DNA of 64,000 nt from Paenibacillus pabuli (GCF_039831995.1 NZ_JBDOIO010000003.1:1860001-1924000), one strand, 5' to 3'; numbered from the stretch's first letter, positions 37,048 through 46,892 are shown. A program made the numbers and translations. The notes: generated by a model not told the origin, from the letters alone.

Positions 37048-37448
37048 GGATTCCCGCCCTCTTATTCTCTAATATTTTGTATGACTGCTCATCCTGTAAA
37101 CGTTATCAAAAATAAATAACATTCTATTATGCTGCTATTCAAACCACCGCTAAAATTTCCATATTTCTTCCTTAATGGTGGCATGTTCATTGTAATCATG
37201 CTTATTACGTGCTGTCTATATGATGTAGTGACCTATCTCTGTCAGCTCTGGTGACCTGATTACTTCGTTCATTCGAGCTGTATCGTCTAACCAATTCTCC
37301 ATTTGCAAAAAAAATCCTGCTGACTGTCACGCTCACACTTCTCCGCAAAAATAAAGCCTTTCTGCCCTCCTCTTCTCCATGAACGCCCGGTCCTGACATG
37401 CATACGATATAGCACGCCTTAGGACTAAGGTGGAAGGAGGTATGCGGT
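37048..37448. other. Divergent 401-bp control region
   Basis: The region separates the second kinase gene (-) from the ion-transporter-like gene (+). It holds the cre site at 37094-37109 and AT-rich promoter DNA. A 64-codon minus-strand frame at 37205-37399 shows no ribosome binding site or recognisable sequence and is not called. Confidence 0.5.
37094..37109 (+). promoter_or_regulatory. cre site upstream of the second kinase gene
   Basis: CTGTAAACGTTATCAA matches 15 of 16 cre consensus positions and overlaps a possible -35 box on the minus strand. Confidence 0.7.
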
Positions 37449-38885
37449 GTGAATATTCAATTGGTACCGCTGCATTATGTATATTTGGCTTTTATCGTAC
37501 TCATTGTGGCCGTCATGATCCGGCGCCGGGATACGACAATCATCTGTGTTGCCGGGATTATGACGATTGGATTGCTGGCAACAGAGACGTTAAGCGGTGC
37601 GGTGTCAGGAATCTTCAATAGTTTTGTATATGCTGCGAAGGAACTGCTCAGCACGATCTTTATCATCTCGATCATTGTCGCCATGAGCCGGGTACTGATT
37701 CGCACAGGTATTAATGAAGTAATGGTTGCTCCACTAACCCGGTTTATCCGTTCTCCGCAGGTAGCCTATTGGGGAATTGGGCTTATCATGATGACGGTCT
37801 CCCTGTTTTTTTGGCCATCACCAGCGGTAGCACTGGTCGGGGCAGTTTTGCTTCCCGTCGCCGTTCGTGTAGGGCTTCCACCCATTGGTGCTGCCATCGC
37901 AATGAATCTGTTTGGACACGGTATTGCCCTCTCGGGAGACTATATTATTCAAGGGGCACCCAAACTGACGGCAGATGCAGCCGGCCTACCGGTTACTTCC
38001 GTCATGACGGCAAGCATTCCCCTGGTCCTTGTTATGGGCGCAGTATCCACACTGACTGCCTTTTGGATGTTACGAAACGAGATGAAACGTAGCGCCGGAT
38101 CTCAGCTGCGTCCCCCTGTCCCAGGTGAATCGTTAAACGGTACTTCTCCCACCGAAGCTTCGCCCGGAGCCGGAGTTGCACCTGTGCAACAACGTCAAGC
38201 AATACCGCTACGATTACAGAAGGCATTCGCCTTATTTATTCCATTGTTATTCGCAGTGGATGTCATTCTGATGTTTGTTCTCAAGTTACAGGGCGGGGAT
38301 GCTACAGCCTTAATTGGAGGTACCGCAGTACTTATCCTAATCGCGGTCACCCTCGCTGCACACCGGCATGAAGGTCCTGAGGAAACAACGAATTATTTAA
38401 TTGAAGGATTTCAGTTCGGCTTCAAAGTATTCGGTCCGGTTATCCCTATCGCAGCTTTCTTTTATCTGGGGGACGCAGCCATCACCGAATTGTTCAGTCA
38501 TCCTCTGCCCGATGGATCACACGGTATAGTCAATGATCTGGGCGTTGCTCTTGCGGGTCTGGTTCCCTTGAATGACACGGTAGGTGCGATCACGATGACC
38601 TTGATCGGAGCAGTTACAGGCATGGATGGTTCGGGGTTTTCAGGGATATCCCTGGTGGGGTCCATTGCATCGATGTTTGCTGGCACAGCAGATTCAGCTC
38701 CCGTATTAACAGCACTTGGGCAGGTTGCTGCCATCTGGGTCGGCGGAGGCACCTTAATCCCTTGGGCTTTGATTCCAGCTGCTGCCATCTGCGGGGTAAG
38801 TCCATTTGAACTGGCGCGTCGCAACCTGAAGCCGGTACTGCTTGGTTTGACGGTCACGACGATTGTCGCCATCTTCTTACTATAA
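37449..38885 (+). CDS. Ion-transporter-superfamily membrane protein
   Basis: This 478-residue protein has about 11-12 hydrophobic helices with two similar halves separated by a soluble Pro/Gly-rich loop near residues 215-255. Segments such as FWPSPAVALVGAVLLPVAVRVGLPP and GMDGSGFSGISLVGSIASMFAG have the glycine- and proline-rich re-entrant pattern of anion or ion symporters of the GntP/DctM/NhaD kind. The substrate cannot be assigned. The start is GTG, supported by AAGGAGG eight bases upstream. It is transcribed alone and is convergent with the DUF4269 gene, with no clear terminator in the 23-bp gap. Confidence 0.8.
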   Translation: MNIQLVPLHYVYLAFIVLIVAVMIRRRDTTIICVAGIMTIGLLATETLSGAVSGIFNSFVYAAKELLSTIFIISIIVAMSRVLIRTGINEVMVAPLTRFIRSPQVAYWGIGLIMMTVSLFFWPSPAVALVGAVLLPVAVRVGLPPIGAAIAMNLFGHGIALSGDYIIQGAPKLTADAAGLPVTSVMTASIPLVLVMGAVSTLTAFWMLRNEMKRSAGSQLRPPVPGESLNGTSPTEASPGAGVAPVQQRQAIPLRLQKAFALFIPLLFAVDVILMFVLKLQGGDATALIGGTAVLILIAVTLAAHRHEGPEETTNYLIEGFQFGFKVFGPVIPIAAFFYLGDAAITELFSHPLPDGSHGIVNDLGVALAGLVPLNDTVGAITMTLIGAVTGMDGSGFSGISLVGSIASMFAGTADSAPVLTALGQVAAIWVGGGTLIPWALIPAAAICGVSPFELARRNLKPVLLGLTVTTIVAIFLL

Positions 38886-38908
38886 TAAGTGCAATTCTTT
38901 TATTGATT

Positions 38909-39490
38909 TTAAAATGAAGTACGCTGCCTTGCCCAAATCCACAGTTCATGCCGGCTCCAATCGGCTAGTTGCAGTAGCTCCACATATGGGTCGCCCTGTA
39001 AGCCCAGCACTTCCGCAAAGGCCGGCTCGGTCTTCAACCCAACCGATTTCAGTCTGCGGATCTCGGCGTGCCCTTCGGCACCCCAGAGCTGCAGCAACTC
39101 CCACTCGACTAACATATGGAGGTAAGCGTTCTGTTTATTGACCTGCACCGATTGGGCGAAAATCTCCACTGGCCAATCCTCAGCCTGGAAGGAACAGGTT
39201 ATATAGGCACGTCCATCCCCAAGCCCCGTTCCGCGTTGACAGGAAAATTGCTCCATCCCGCTATAATGTTGAGTCACTATCATCTCGAACGCGTCCAGAT
39301 CTGGAGCTTCACACAATATATCGAGATCACTGCCAGGTATGTCTATATCGATGGGTACGGTTCCCGCCGGATAAGGAGTATAAGCCTCCAAAACGGAGAT
39401 CAGTCCACTTTGCTTAAGCACCCGGTGAACGTCCCGTTGTCGTTCGTTCCCGGATGCCAGATGTGCCAAAACCTCAGCCGTTGTCTTCAT
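38909..39490 (-). CDS. DUF4269 protein (nucleotidyltransferase-like)
   Basis: This 193-residue protein fits the DUF4269 family of Firmicutes. The segment IDIDIPGSDLDILCEA resembles the metal-binding GS-DxD strand of nucleotidyltransferases, and WPVEIFAQ could hold the third acidic residue. No function is established. It starts 19 bp after ywbE with a poor ribosome binding site, so it may depend on translation of ywbE. Confidence 0.8.
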   Translation of the reverse strand: MKTTAEVLAHLASGNERQRDVHRVLKQSGLISVLEAYTPYPAGTVPIDIDIPGSDLDILCEAPDLDAFEMIVTQHYSGMEQFSCQRGTGLGDGRAYITCSFQAEDWPVEIFAQSVQVNKQNAYLHMLVEWELLQLWGAEGHAEIRRLKSVGLKTEPAFAEVLGLQGDPYVELLQLADWSRHELWIWARQRTSF

Positions 39491-39509
39491 GGAGCCTGTG
39501 TCAACTGAA

Positions 39510-39716
39510 TCATTCCGCGGCTCCTGTAATCACCTGTTTTACACGTCCGACTTGTCCACTTGTCAGACGAACCTTGATGCCATGGGGATGCGTGGGTGAT
39601 TTGGTCAGCAAATCCTTGACGATCCCCCTGGTTAGTTTACCTGTGGGCTGATCTTGTTTCAGTACGATATCCACCTCCAGGCCCGGTTTAATGTTCACTC
39701 GTTGTTGTCCGTTCAT
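39510..39716 (-). CDS. ywbE: YwbE family protein
   Basis: This 68-residue protein matches the short conserved YwbE family: a small beta domain with VNIKPGLEVDIVLKQDQ, a central TRGIVKDLLTKS and the end GIKVRLTSGQVGRV. The fold resembles an SH3-like or KOW-like RNA- or protein-binding barrel, but the role is unknown. It has an AGGAGAAGG ribosome binding site and heads a small operon with the DUF4269 gene. Confidence 0.9.
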   Translation of the reverse strand: MNGQQRVNIKPGLEVDIVLKQDQPTGKLTRGIVKDLLTKSPTHPHGIKVRLTSGQVGRVKQVITGAAE

Positions 39717-39841
39717 CGTGCAATCCTTCTCCTTCCTCTTGCAACATCCATTCAGCTAAAATGGAGCAAAGCTTCATCTATTGTAAATCTTTTGGATTCA
39801 AAACAAAAGCTATGCCCGCTGTATGGAATCGTGGAGCAACC

Positions 39842-40306
39842 TTACTTCGGTTCTGAATCCGGATGGGATGATTTGCTCTTCATCTCCCGCAGAGCGGACC
39901 GGTAGATCTCATCCGCACTCTTTTCAACATCATTAGAGTTGGTTATGGCCGGTTCCTCTTGAGGTTCAGTTGGCTTGCGAAAATGAAGCAAGGCCTGACG
40001 ATACGCATTATCGTTTCCTTTTGCTTCCGTTCCCTGCTCCTTGGCCTGGTGGCTCCCTTCAACCCTGTTTTCCCGCAATTCAATTTCCGTCTCTCTTGGT
40101 CCATCTGGTTCCGTATAATCCACCGGATCTGAAGAATCCAGCATGGGTCCCTCTTGCTGCTCTTCCCCCTGCAGAAGGACAGGCTCCCGATCCGCCTCAG
40201 CCGTTTGGGCAGCCTTCGCTTCTGCAGCTCTGCGGGTCGATTTTGAGTTGAAGATCATGAGAAAAATAACCCCGAGCAAAACAATTACTGCCAATATAAT
40301 CAACAT
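39842..40306 (-). CDS. Small single-pass membrane protein, unknown
   Basis: This 154-residue protein has one N-terminal helix (MLIILAVIVLLGVIFLMIF) followed by a charged, probably disordered cytoplasmic region rich in Glu, Gln and Ala. The ATG is preceded by AAGGAGG eight bases upstream, so it is very likely translated. I do not recognise a family. It is divergent from the exporter operon. Confidence 0.7.
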   Translation of the reverse strand: MLIILAVIVLLGVIFLMIFNSKSTRRAAEAKAAQTAEADREPVLLQGEEQQEGPMLDSSDPVDYTEPDGPRETEIELRENRVEGSHQAKEQGTEAKGNDNAYRQALLHFRKPTEPQEEPAITNSNDVEKSADEIYRSALREMKSKSSHPDSEPK

Positions 40307-40465
40307 CTGAGCATCCTCCTTGTCATCGCCTGTGGCAACTTATCAATATATTGGTTCCCCAATCTGCGGATTATATTTCATGTTGTTTCGTATAGAGCAG
40401 CGGAGTACCGGGAATGCTCCAAACAGGATTGTCAGCAGAAGAACATATTAGGAGGAATGATCCAC

Positions 40466-41101
40466 ATGAACTCTCGTGCCATATTGATCAATATCATTGT
40501 CATTCTGGTGATTTTGGGGGCTGGTGCCGCAGGCATATACTATTACAACCAATCCACCAGCTATGTCAAAACGGATAATGCGTTAGTCACGGGTCAGCCC
40601 ATATCCATCGCTTCCACCGTCAGTGGCGAACTCCAAACGTGGAAAGGCAGAGTAGGCACCTCGTATAATGAAGGGGATACCATCGGAACCGTCTCTGCAG
40701 GCGGCAAATCAACCCCAATTACCATGCCTGTTGCCGGCACCGTTGTCCAGGCGACCGCTGTGGAGAACTCATTGGTATCTGCCGGTAACCCACTGGCTAG
40801 AGCTTATGATTTTGATAACTTGTATGTGACCGCGAATGTGGAGGAAACCGTCATCGACAAAATCAAAAGCGGGCAGATCGTTGACGTATACATCGATGCA
40901 TTTCCAGATACCACATTGACAGGCAAAGTGGATCAGATTGGACTGGCTACGGCTTCATCTTTTTCCCTGCTGCCGTCATCCAATACGAACGCCAATTACA
41001 CTAAAGTTACGCAGGTTATTCCGATCACCATTACGATTGAGGGTTACAAAGGACTGGGTGTTGTCCCAGGCATGAGCGCCACTGTGCGCGTTCATATATA
41101 A
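40466..41101 (+). CDS. HlyD/EmrA-type membrane fusion protein
   Basis: This 211-residue protein has one N-terminal membrane helix (INIIVILVILGAGAAGIYYY), then a periplasmic-adaptor-type lipoyl/beta-barrel domain: YVKTDNALVTGQPISIASTVSGEL, the matching strand ITMPVAGTVVQATAVE, and NVEETVIDKIKSGQIVDVYIDAFP. It is shorter than Gram-negative EmrA because it lacks the coiled-coil hairpin. The ATG at 40466 lies about ten bases after AGGAGG; the earlier ATG at 40457 is too close. It is followed nine bases later by the exporter gene. Confidence 0.9.
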   Translation: MNSRAILINIIVILVILGAGAAGIYYYNQSTSYVKTDNALVTGQPISIASTVSGELQTWKGRVGTSYNEGDTIGTVSAGGKSTPITMPVAGTVVQATAVENSLVSAGNPLARAYDFDNLYVTANVEETVIDKIKSGQIVDVYIDAFPDTTLTGKVDQIGLATASSFSLLPSSNTNANYTKVTQVIPITITIEGYKGLGVVPGMSATVRVHI

Positions 41102-41110
41102 GGTCTGCCG

Positions 41111-42652
41111 ATGGATAATCAATTGCCGCTCGGAAGAACCATTGCCGTCCTGCTGCTCGGCGCCTTTATTGCCATTCTGAACCAGACCCTGCTTAATGTG
41201 GCGATTCCCCATCTGATGAATGACTTCAACGTCTCGGCAACAACAGTGCAATGGCTATCGACAGCCTATTTGCTCGTGAATGGTGTGCTCATTCCCATTA
41301 CAGCCTATCTGATTGAATCGTTCGGGACCCGCAAACTGTTCATCACCGCGATGCTGCTGTTCACCGTTGGCTCTGCAATCTGCGCAATCAGTCCGGGGTT
41401 CACAGTCATGCTGATTGGGCGTATTGTACAAGCCAGCGGTGCCGGCATTATTATGCCGCTGGTTATGAACGTATTTCTGACCGTTTTCCCTCCCGAGAAG
41501 CGGGGAACAGCGATGGGAACCATGGGAATCGCCATGATGTTTGCTCCAGCCATTGGTCCTACCTTGTCAGGCTGGATCGTGGAGCACTACACATGGCGCA
41601 TTCTGTTCTACATGGTCATTCCGCTGGCTTTGCTCGATATCCTGTTTGCTTTTCTTTGGCTGAGAAATGTGTCCAAGCTCAGTTCTCCCAAATTCGATGC
41701 GTACGGTGCTCTCTTTTCAACGATCGGATTCGGGTTCCTGCTGTATGGATTCAGCTCTGCAGGCGACAAGGGATGGAGCAGCGCAATCGTACTGCTGACC
41801 TTGATCATCGGTATTTTGTTCATTACGTTCTTCGTTCTCAGAGAAACCGCAATGAAACATCCCCTGCTGGAGTTTCGTGTGTTTAAATACGATATTTTTA
41901 CCATCTCCACGCTGGTCAGTGCCACCATCAACATGGCACTTTTCGGGGGAATGCTCCTGTTACCAATCTATCTGCAAAATATAAGAGGGTTCTCCCCCCT
42001 GCAATCGGGTCTGCTGCTGCTGCCAGGTGCTCTGCTGATGGGTGTCATGTCACCCATCTCAGGAGTTCTATTCGACCGGATCGGCTCCCGACCGCTAGCC
42101 ATCGTGGGCTTGCTGATCACGGCATTCTCTACCTATGAATTCAGCAAATTGACCGGGGAAACGCCTTATGGTCACATTATGATGTTGTATACGCTCCGCA
42201 GCTTCGGCATGTCCATGCTGATGATGTCCGTACAGACCGAAGGGTTAAACCAGTTACCCCCCCATCTGACCAGTCACGGTACTGCAATGTCCAACACGAT
42301 CAGACAGGTAGCTGGTTCAATTGGAACAGCCCTGCTGATTACCGTTATGGCTACACGTTCAGGTATTCATTTGGCTGACTACAGCAATACAGTCACCACA
42401 ACCAATGTTCCCCTGACCGAACAGGTCGGTCTGCTGGGTACGCAGATGGCTGCCATAGCAGGTGTACCAGCTGAACAAGGTTCTAGTCTGGCGTTACAGC
42501 AGTTATACGGTATCGCAGTCCAGACCTCGACGATTGAAGGCATTAACGATGCCTTTATTGTAGCCACCTGGATTTCCATTATCGGTTTGATCCTGTCGCT
42601 GTTTCTGCGGCGAGCACGAACCCGCCCCCGTGCGGTGAAGACAGAACAATAA
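41111..42652 (+). CDS. DHA2 family drug exporter, EmrB type
   Basis: This 513-residue protein has 14 predicted helices and the DHA2 signatures: LNQTLLNVAIPHLMNDF in helix 1, the helix-5 motif C GPTLSGWIVEHYTWRILF, and motif A in the second half. With the upstream membrane fusion protein it would form a proton-driven multidrug exporter. The pair is an operon ending in a strong hairpin. No regulator gene is adjacent. Confidence 0.93.
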   Translation: MDNQLPLGRTIAVLLLGAFIAILNQTLLNVAIPHLMNDFNVSATTVQWLSTAYLLVNGVLIPITAYLIESFGTRKLFITAMLLFTVGSAICAISPGFTVMLIGRIVQASGAGIIMPLVMNVFLTVFPPEKRGTAMGTMGIAMMFAPAIGPTLSGWIVEHYTWRILFYMVIPLALLDILFAFLWLRNVSKLSSPKFDAYGALFSTIGFGFLLYGFSSAGDKGWSSAIVLLTLIIGILFITFFVLRETAMKHPLLEFRVFKYDIFTISTLVSATINMALFGGMLLLPIYLQNIRGFSPLQSGLLLLPGALLMGVMSPISGVLFDRIGSRPLAIVGLLITAFSTYEFSKLTGETPYGHIMMLYTLRSFGMSMLMMSVQTEGLNQLPPHLTSHGTAMSNTIRQVAGSIGTALLITVMATRSGIHLADYSNTVTTTNVPLTEQVGLLGTQMAAIAGVPAEQGSSLALQQLYGIAVQTSTIEGINDAFIVATWISIIGLILSLFLRRARTRPRAVKTEQ

Positions 42653-42669
42653 TACTCTCACGTGAACAT

Positions 42670-42720
42670 AATTAAAAACCGCCCGGTCTCTCCTAGGAGA
42701 AACTGGCGGTTTTTAATTAT
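42670..42720. terminator. Bidirectional terminator between exporter and deacetylase genes
   Basis: A perfect 14-bp stem (AATTAAAAACCGCC with GGCGGTTTTTAATT) plus an inner CTCTCC/GGAGA stem gives T tracts on both strands. Confidence 0.9.
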
Positions 42721-42733
42721 GTGTTAGCGAGCG

Positions 42734-43498
42734 TTATTTAAAGGAAACGCCATTCTTTGCTGCTTCTTTTGCCTTCACTGCAAGCAGTTCCGATACGGTG
42801 ACGAAGCGGTATCCCTCTTGCTGAAGCTTGGGTAGTATTACTTTTAGCGCAGCAACGGTCTGGCTCCTTCCTTCTACCTTGTCGTGAAACAGCACAATAT
42901 CCCCGTTGCGTGCGTTTTTCAGCACCTTGTTCGTAATGGCCGCTACGCCAGGAGAAGACCAGTCCCGGGTGTCCTGATGCCAAGACCATAACACAATGGT
43001 ATAGCCTTTTTGTTTTGCAACATCGATGACCATGTCATTGTAAAATCCTCCGGGCGGTCTGAACAGCAGCGGACGTGGTACGCCAGCTTCTGTAATGGAT
43101 TGCTCGGCAGCCACCATATCCTGCGTAAATTTGTCCTTGGCTGTGGATTTGACTGCATACGTATGGGCGTACGTATGATTCGCCACTTCATGCCCCTCAT
43201 GCTGTTCCTGCATGACCAATTCTGGATACTTTTCTGCCCATTTACCCAATACGAAAAAGGTGCCTTTTGCTTGATACTGCTTAAGCAAAGCCAAAATCTG
43301 CGGGGTCTGTACCGGATCGGGACCATCATCGAAGGTTAACGCAATGAGCTTGTCCTGCGTGGGTACCTCCCAGACAATCTCTCCTCGTTCTTCGTAATAT
43401 TGACGATTCTTCTGTACCGGCTTTGCATGGGCAGAACTGGTGCCTAGCATGAGAATCAGGGTGAACAATCCGATCGTTCGGGCTGCCTTCAGGTTCAT
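42734..43498 (-). CDS. Secreted polysaccharide deacetylase (CE4)
   Basis: This 254-residue protein has a signal peptide (predicted cut after SSAHA near residue 25). The NodB domain has LTFDDGPD with Asp57/Asp58, and HEVANHTYAH with metal ligands His108 and His112; RPPGGFYND and WSWHQDTRDW complete the active site. CE4 enzymes remove acetyl groups from peptidoglycan, chitin or xylan. The small size suits a cell-wall deacetylase of the PdaA/PdaB type, but the substrate is not shown. It is convergent with the exporter operon. Confidence 0.92.
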   Translation of the reverse strand: MNLKAARTIGLFTLILMLGTSSAHAKPVQKNRQYYEERGEIVWEVPTQDKLIALTFDDGPDPVQTPQILALLKQYQAKGTFFVLGKWAEKYPELVMQEQHEGHEVANHTYAHTYAVKSTAKDKFTQDMVAAEQSITEAGVPRPLLFRPPGGFYNDMVIDVAKQKGYTIVLWSWHQDTRDWSSPGVAAITNKVLKNARNGDIVLFHDKVEGRSQTVAALKVILPKLQQEGYRFVTVSELLAVKAKEAAKNGVSFK

Positions 43499-43595
43499 GT
43501 TTAGGTCCTCTCTTTGTCGTCAAACGTAAACTCCCTGTTAGCATTTCCCGAATTGCCGGAACTATTTAACGGAAAATCTGGTCAATCCCTTTGAT

Positions 43596-45620
43596 CTAGC
43601 TGTTTTTCAGTACGGTCGCTTCAACGTCGTTGATGAATCGGCGCAGCTTCGCAGCCACGTCACGATTGATCTCCCCATTCTCATACAACTGCTGGACCGT
43701 GTTTCGCTGCTCCTGAATGGCTACCATTTGCAGCTCAAGCTTTTCCTGATTGAACGGATCTTCGGTCTTGCCCTGATTCCAGGTTTTCAGTCTGGCGATC
43801 ACTCGCTCATACTTGGCGATCACGGATAGAGCCACAGGCCGATTGCCATCATTCATGTGAGCACGTATTGCCTTAATAGCCGCTTCTGAAGTACGTAGTT
43901 TAACCTGGCGAAACAGATCTGCATTTTCAATCATAAACGGCTGATCCGGTTTCTCCGAACGATTCGTAAAGAGATGCCCAAGTACGCGTCCAATCTCGCT
44001 AATGGAGAACATCATCTGTGTATTGGTGCGGTTTGCCAGCATCATTTCCTTACGATCCAGCCAGCTGTTACATTTAAACGCCGCTTCTGACGCTATCACA
44101 TTCTCATCCATCATAGTTTCAATTTCCTTACGCTCCGCCCGCGTACCAATCAGGTTGATGGCGGTTTCCTGCTTCAATATGTCCTTGCGCTTGCCCGCAG
44201 TCATCTGTCCTGCAGCCTGCCTGATATATTTCGACAAATCGGAAACTACGGCAAGTGCAGCGGCTTTGTTCTCGTCGGTCATTTCGGACTTGACTGCCCG
44301 GATGGCCGCATTAAGCATAATGTCCTGCGCCTTTCGTTCTGTCGTTTGCTGAGTACCATCTGCTGCCTTTTCATCATTCTTGGCGAGCAGTGGCAGAAAC
44401 ACACTTGCGGCGATTAATGTAAACAGGATGACTCCGGCTGCCAGAAAAATGATCAAATCCCGTTCTGGAAAAGGGGATCCGTCCTGAAGTACATACGGAA
44501 TGGAGAACGCACCCGCAAGGGTTACTGCGCCTCTCACTCCTGACAGAGAGATAATCGTCATCTCTTTCAGCCTCGGCTTCCCGATCGGCGACTTCTTGCG
44601 GAACCACTCATTCCCTTGCCAGAACAGATAAATCCAGACAAAACGGAGCAGTAACAACAACACGGATATAAGTCCGACATACCCTAGAACCTGCAGATTA
44701 TTAAAGGTTACATTCTCAAAGATTGTACTCAGTACATCCGGAATTTGGACACCCAGAATGACAAATACCAATCCATTCAGAATAAATAAAATAACGGACC
44801 ATGTGCTTGCAGAGACCACCTGCATCTTCAACTGAACCGATTCAGTACGGTCACGTTCAATGGCATGGATAATGCCTCCAGCCACAACGGCCAGAATGCC
44901 TGAGACACCAATCTCTTCACTCACCAGATAAATAACGAATGGCGTAAGGATCTGCAACAGCATATGTATGGTGACGTCCTCCATACCCAGACGCCGGATC
45001 CAGACACCAAGCCGAATAAGCAGGAAGGATAACAATGCACCTGCCAGCAGACCACCAATGGCAATGATCAAAAAGCTGAACGAAGCCTCCGCCAATGAGA
45101 AAACGCCTGTAACCGTTGCTGCTATGGCAAATTTAAATGCAACCAGGCCAGATGCATCGTTCATCAAAGCTTCGCCTTCAAGAAGTCTATGTATGCTTTT
45201 GGGCAGATGTACACGCCCTGCCATGGCGCCAACGGCTACTGCATCGGTCGGGGACAGGATGGCCGCAAGAGCAAAAGCGGCAGGCAGTGGAATGGTTGGA
45301 ATCAGCCAATGAATGGCGTAACCGGCCACAACTACTGTAACAAAGACCAAGCCCAGTGCCAGCAGCAGAATGGGAGCCCTCAAATTCCACAGTTCATGCC
45401 TTGGTGTTCGTTTGCCATCGTTGTATAACAATGGAGCGATGAAGAGCACAAAAAACAGTTCCGGATTCAATGGCAGATGTACCCCTGCAGGAAGAAGCGC
45501 AATCGCAACACCCAGTACAATCTGAATAAGCGGAACCGGGATGAATGGTACAAACCGGTTCAGGATGTTCGACAGACCGATGAGTACCAGTAATACAAGT
45601 ACCGCAATAAACAATTCCAT
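43596..45620 (-). CDS. CPA1 Na+/H+ antiporter
   Basis: This 674-residue protein has about 12 membrane helices (1-415) and a cytoplasmic C-terminal domain of about 250 residues. The helix-4 motif SPTDAVAVGAMAGR and helix-5 MNDASGLVAFKFA carry the ion-binding acids, and the helix-11 GVRGAVTLAGAF is typical of CPA1 exchangers (NhaP/YjcE group). It exchanges cytoplasmic Na+ or K+ for H+. The long C-terminal tail is helical and charged and likely regulates the pump. It stands alone. Confidence 0.93.
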   Translation of the reverse strand: MELFIAVLVLLVLIGLSNILNRFVPFIPVPLIQIVLGVAIALLPAGVHLPLNPELFFVLFIAPLLYNDGKRTPRHELWNLRAPILLLALGLVFVTVVVAGYAIHWLIPTIPLPAAFALAAILSPTDAVAVGAMAGRVHLPKSIHRLLEGEALMNDASGLVAFKFAIAATVTGVFSLAEASFSFLIIAIGGLLAGALLSFLLIRLGVWIRRLGMEDVTIHMLLQILTPFVIYLVSEEIGVSGILAVVAGGIIHAIERDRTESVQLKMQVVSASTWSVILFILNGLVFVILGVQIPDVLSTIFENVTFNNLQVLGYVGLISVLLLLLRFVWIYLFWQGNEWFRKKSPIGKPRLKEMTIISLSGVRGAVTLAGAFSIPYVLQDGSPFPERDLIIFLAAGVILFTLIAASVFLPLLAKNDEKAADGTQQTTERKAQDIMLNAAIRAVKSEMTDENKAAALAVVSDLSKYIRQAAGQMTAGKRKDILKQETAINLIGTRAERKEIETMMDENVIASEAAFKCNSWLDRKEMMLANRTNTQMMFSISEIGRVLGHLFTNRSEKPDQPFMIENADLFRQVKLRTSEAAIKAIRAHMNDGNRPVALSVIAKYERVIARLKTWNQGKTEDPFNQEKLELQMVAIQEQRNTVQQLYENGEINRDVAAKLRRFINDVEATVLKNS

Positions 45621-45833
45621 AATGGTAATCCCTTTCCCTAAATAAAGTTATAAACCCAATCGGAGTAGTCTTATTTTAACATATATCCGTTTTTGCTATA
45701 AAAATATTGTCATATTCATTACCCCGATAGTGGGGACGAGAACAGCACGGAGTGAGAATTTCAGTTTGGATTTGTTTATAAGATGTTACAATATGCTCAG
45801 GACAATACCCGTTTGGAAAGGAACTTGGTAACT

Positions 45834-46133
45834 ATGGCATTTGGAATTAATCGGCAGGAGTTGTCAGAATGGAAAGACCGTGTATCACGCGGTGAACTTG
45901 CGTATCTTACTCATTTTTGGATAGATCCACGTTTCCCCGGTGTGACAAGTGTAACCAAAGTAGGCTGCTCAAACCTGGAACGGCTCGAACACTGGTGTCT
46001 GGAACACGGTCTTGATCCGCGCTATATCCATCGACGTCAACCTTTTCCCCATTTTGACCTGCTAGGACAGAAACAAAAAGAAATTCTGATGGAGATCGGG
46101 CTGACTGAACATATCCAGCGCTTCCATCTGTAA
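45834..46133 (+). CDS. Conserved small protein, YneQ-like
   Basis: This 99-residue protein opens with MAFGINRQELSEWKDRV and contains the conserved run LTHFWIDPRFPGVTSVTKVGC. From memory it resembles the B. subtilis YneQ family, which has no known function. I favour the ATG at 45834 after GGAAAGGAAC; an upstream ATG at 45783 would add 17 less-conserved residues. Confidence 0.75.
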   Translation: MAFGINRQELSEWKDRVSRGELAYLTHFWIDPRFPGVTSVTKVGCSNLERLEHWCLEHGLDPRYIHRRQPFPHFDLLGQKQKEILMEIGLTEHIQRFHL

Positions 46134-46146
46134 TCATCAGTTTGAA

Positions 46147-46205
46147 AATAAAAAACGTCAGCCTTCAACATTCGTCCCACCGGGGACGAACCTTGAAGAC
46201 TGACG
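46147..46205 (-). terminator. Terminator of the MarR gene
   Basis: A long stem on the minus strand (GCGTCAGTCTTCAAGGTTCGTCCC pairing with GGGACGAATGTTGAAGGCTGACG) ends in TTTTTTATTTT. The arms are about 24 bases with few mismatches. Confidence 0.9.
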
Positions 46206-46220
46206 CTTCAATGGCATTTA

Positions 46221-46703
46221 TCAACGATGTGTTTGCTCCAAAGCTTTCATTTTTTCCAACAGCTTCAGTTCAATTTTCTTAAGCATCCCGACCATCTGCT
46301 GCTGCTCTTCTTCCGTAAGCGCTTGTAATAGTTCCCATGTCATACGTCCACGGTTGGCATTCAGGGATTTGGCCAGTTGTTCTCCATCTTCCGTCAAGGA
46401 CAGCCACACAATTCTTCGGTCCTCTTCACTGCGTACCCTCTGAATCAATCCTTCACTCTCCAGCTGATTCAAGACAATGGTAGTAGCCCCGGATGATAAG
46501 CTGAGCTGCCTTGCCACATCGACAGCCATACAGCGCTGTTCCCTTAGAAGCATGCCCAATATATGACTCTTAGTCGGATTCAGTTTGCAGTTTGTTTCTG
46601 TTTTCTGCTGCTGGTCCAATACTTTATTTTTGTATCTGAAGAAGGCCTCCAACAATTGATCAATGTTTGCCAATTGAGAGTTTCGCTCCGTATCCGGGCT
46701 CAT
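46221..46703 (-). CDS. MarR family regulator
   Basis: This 160-residue protein has the MarR winged-helix layout: an N-terminal dimer helix, the recognition-helix region ARQLSLSSGATTIVLNQLESEGLIQRVRSEEDRRIVWLSLTEDG with the wing DRR, and a C-terminal dimer helix. MarR proteins repress nearby genes and release DNA on binding phenolics or oxidants. It is divergent from the flavodoxin-like gene, a likely target. The palindrome TTACATTGTAA at 46737-46747 may be its operator. The ATG has AGGAGGAA upstream. Confidence 0.9.
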   Translation of the reverse strand: MSPDTERNSQLANIDQLLEAFFRYKNKVLDQQQKTETNCKLNPTKSHILGMLLREQRCMAVDVARQLSLSSGATTIVLNQLESEGLIQRVRSEEDRRIVWLSLTEDGEQLAKSLNANRGRMTWELLQALTEEEQQQMVGMLKKIELKLLEKMKALEQTHR

Positions 46704-46736
46704 AAACGTTCCTCCTGCCTTTCATCATAACCTTCC

Positions 46737-46747
46737 TTACATTGTAA
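46737..46747. promoter_or_regulatory. Candidate MarR operator palindrome
   Basis: TTACATTGTAA is a perfect 11-bp palindrome, 34 bp upstream of the marR ATG in the divergent promoter region. It is short, so chance is possible. Confidence 0.45.
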
Positions 46748-46892
46748 CATATTTGTACTTTTTTGTTTGTGAAAAATGCGCTTGCTCCATAATATCAATC
46801 GTTGTTTCTAAAGTTCATGCTTATTTTTGCGATACATGTGACAAGCTACCTCATAGCATGATAAATGATTGATCTTGAGGAGGTATTGGAGC

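Noticed and set aside
37205..37399. A 64-codon minus-strand frame in the divergent region
   Set aside because: There is no ribosome binding site, no family resemblance and an Arg/Ser-rich composition typical of random frames.
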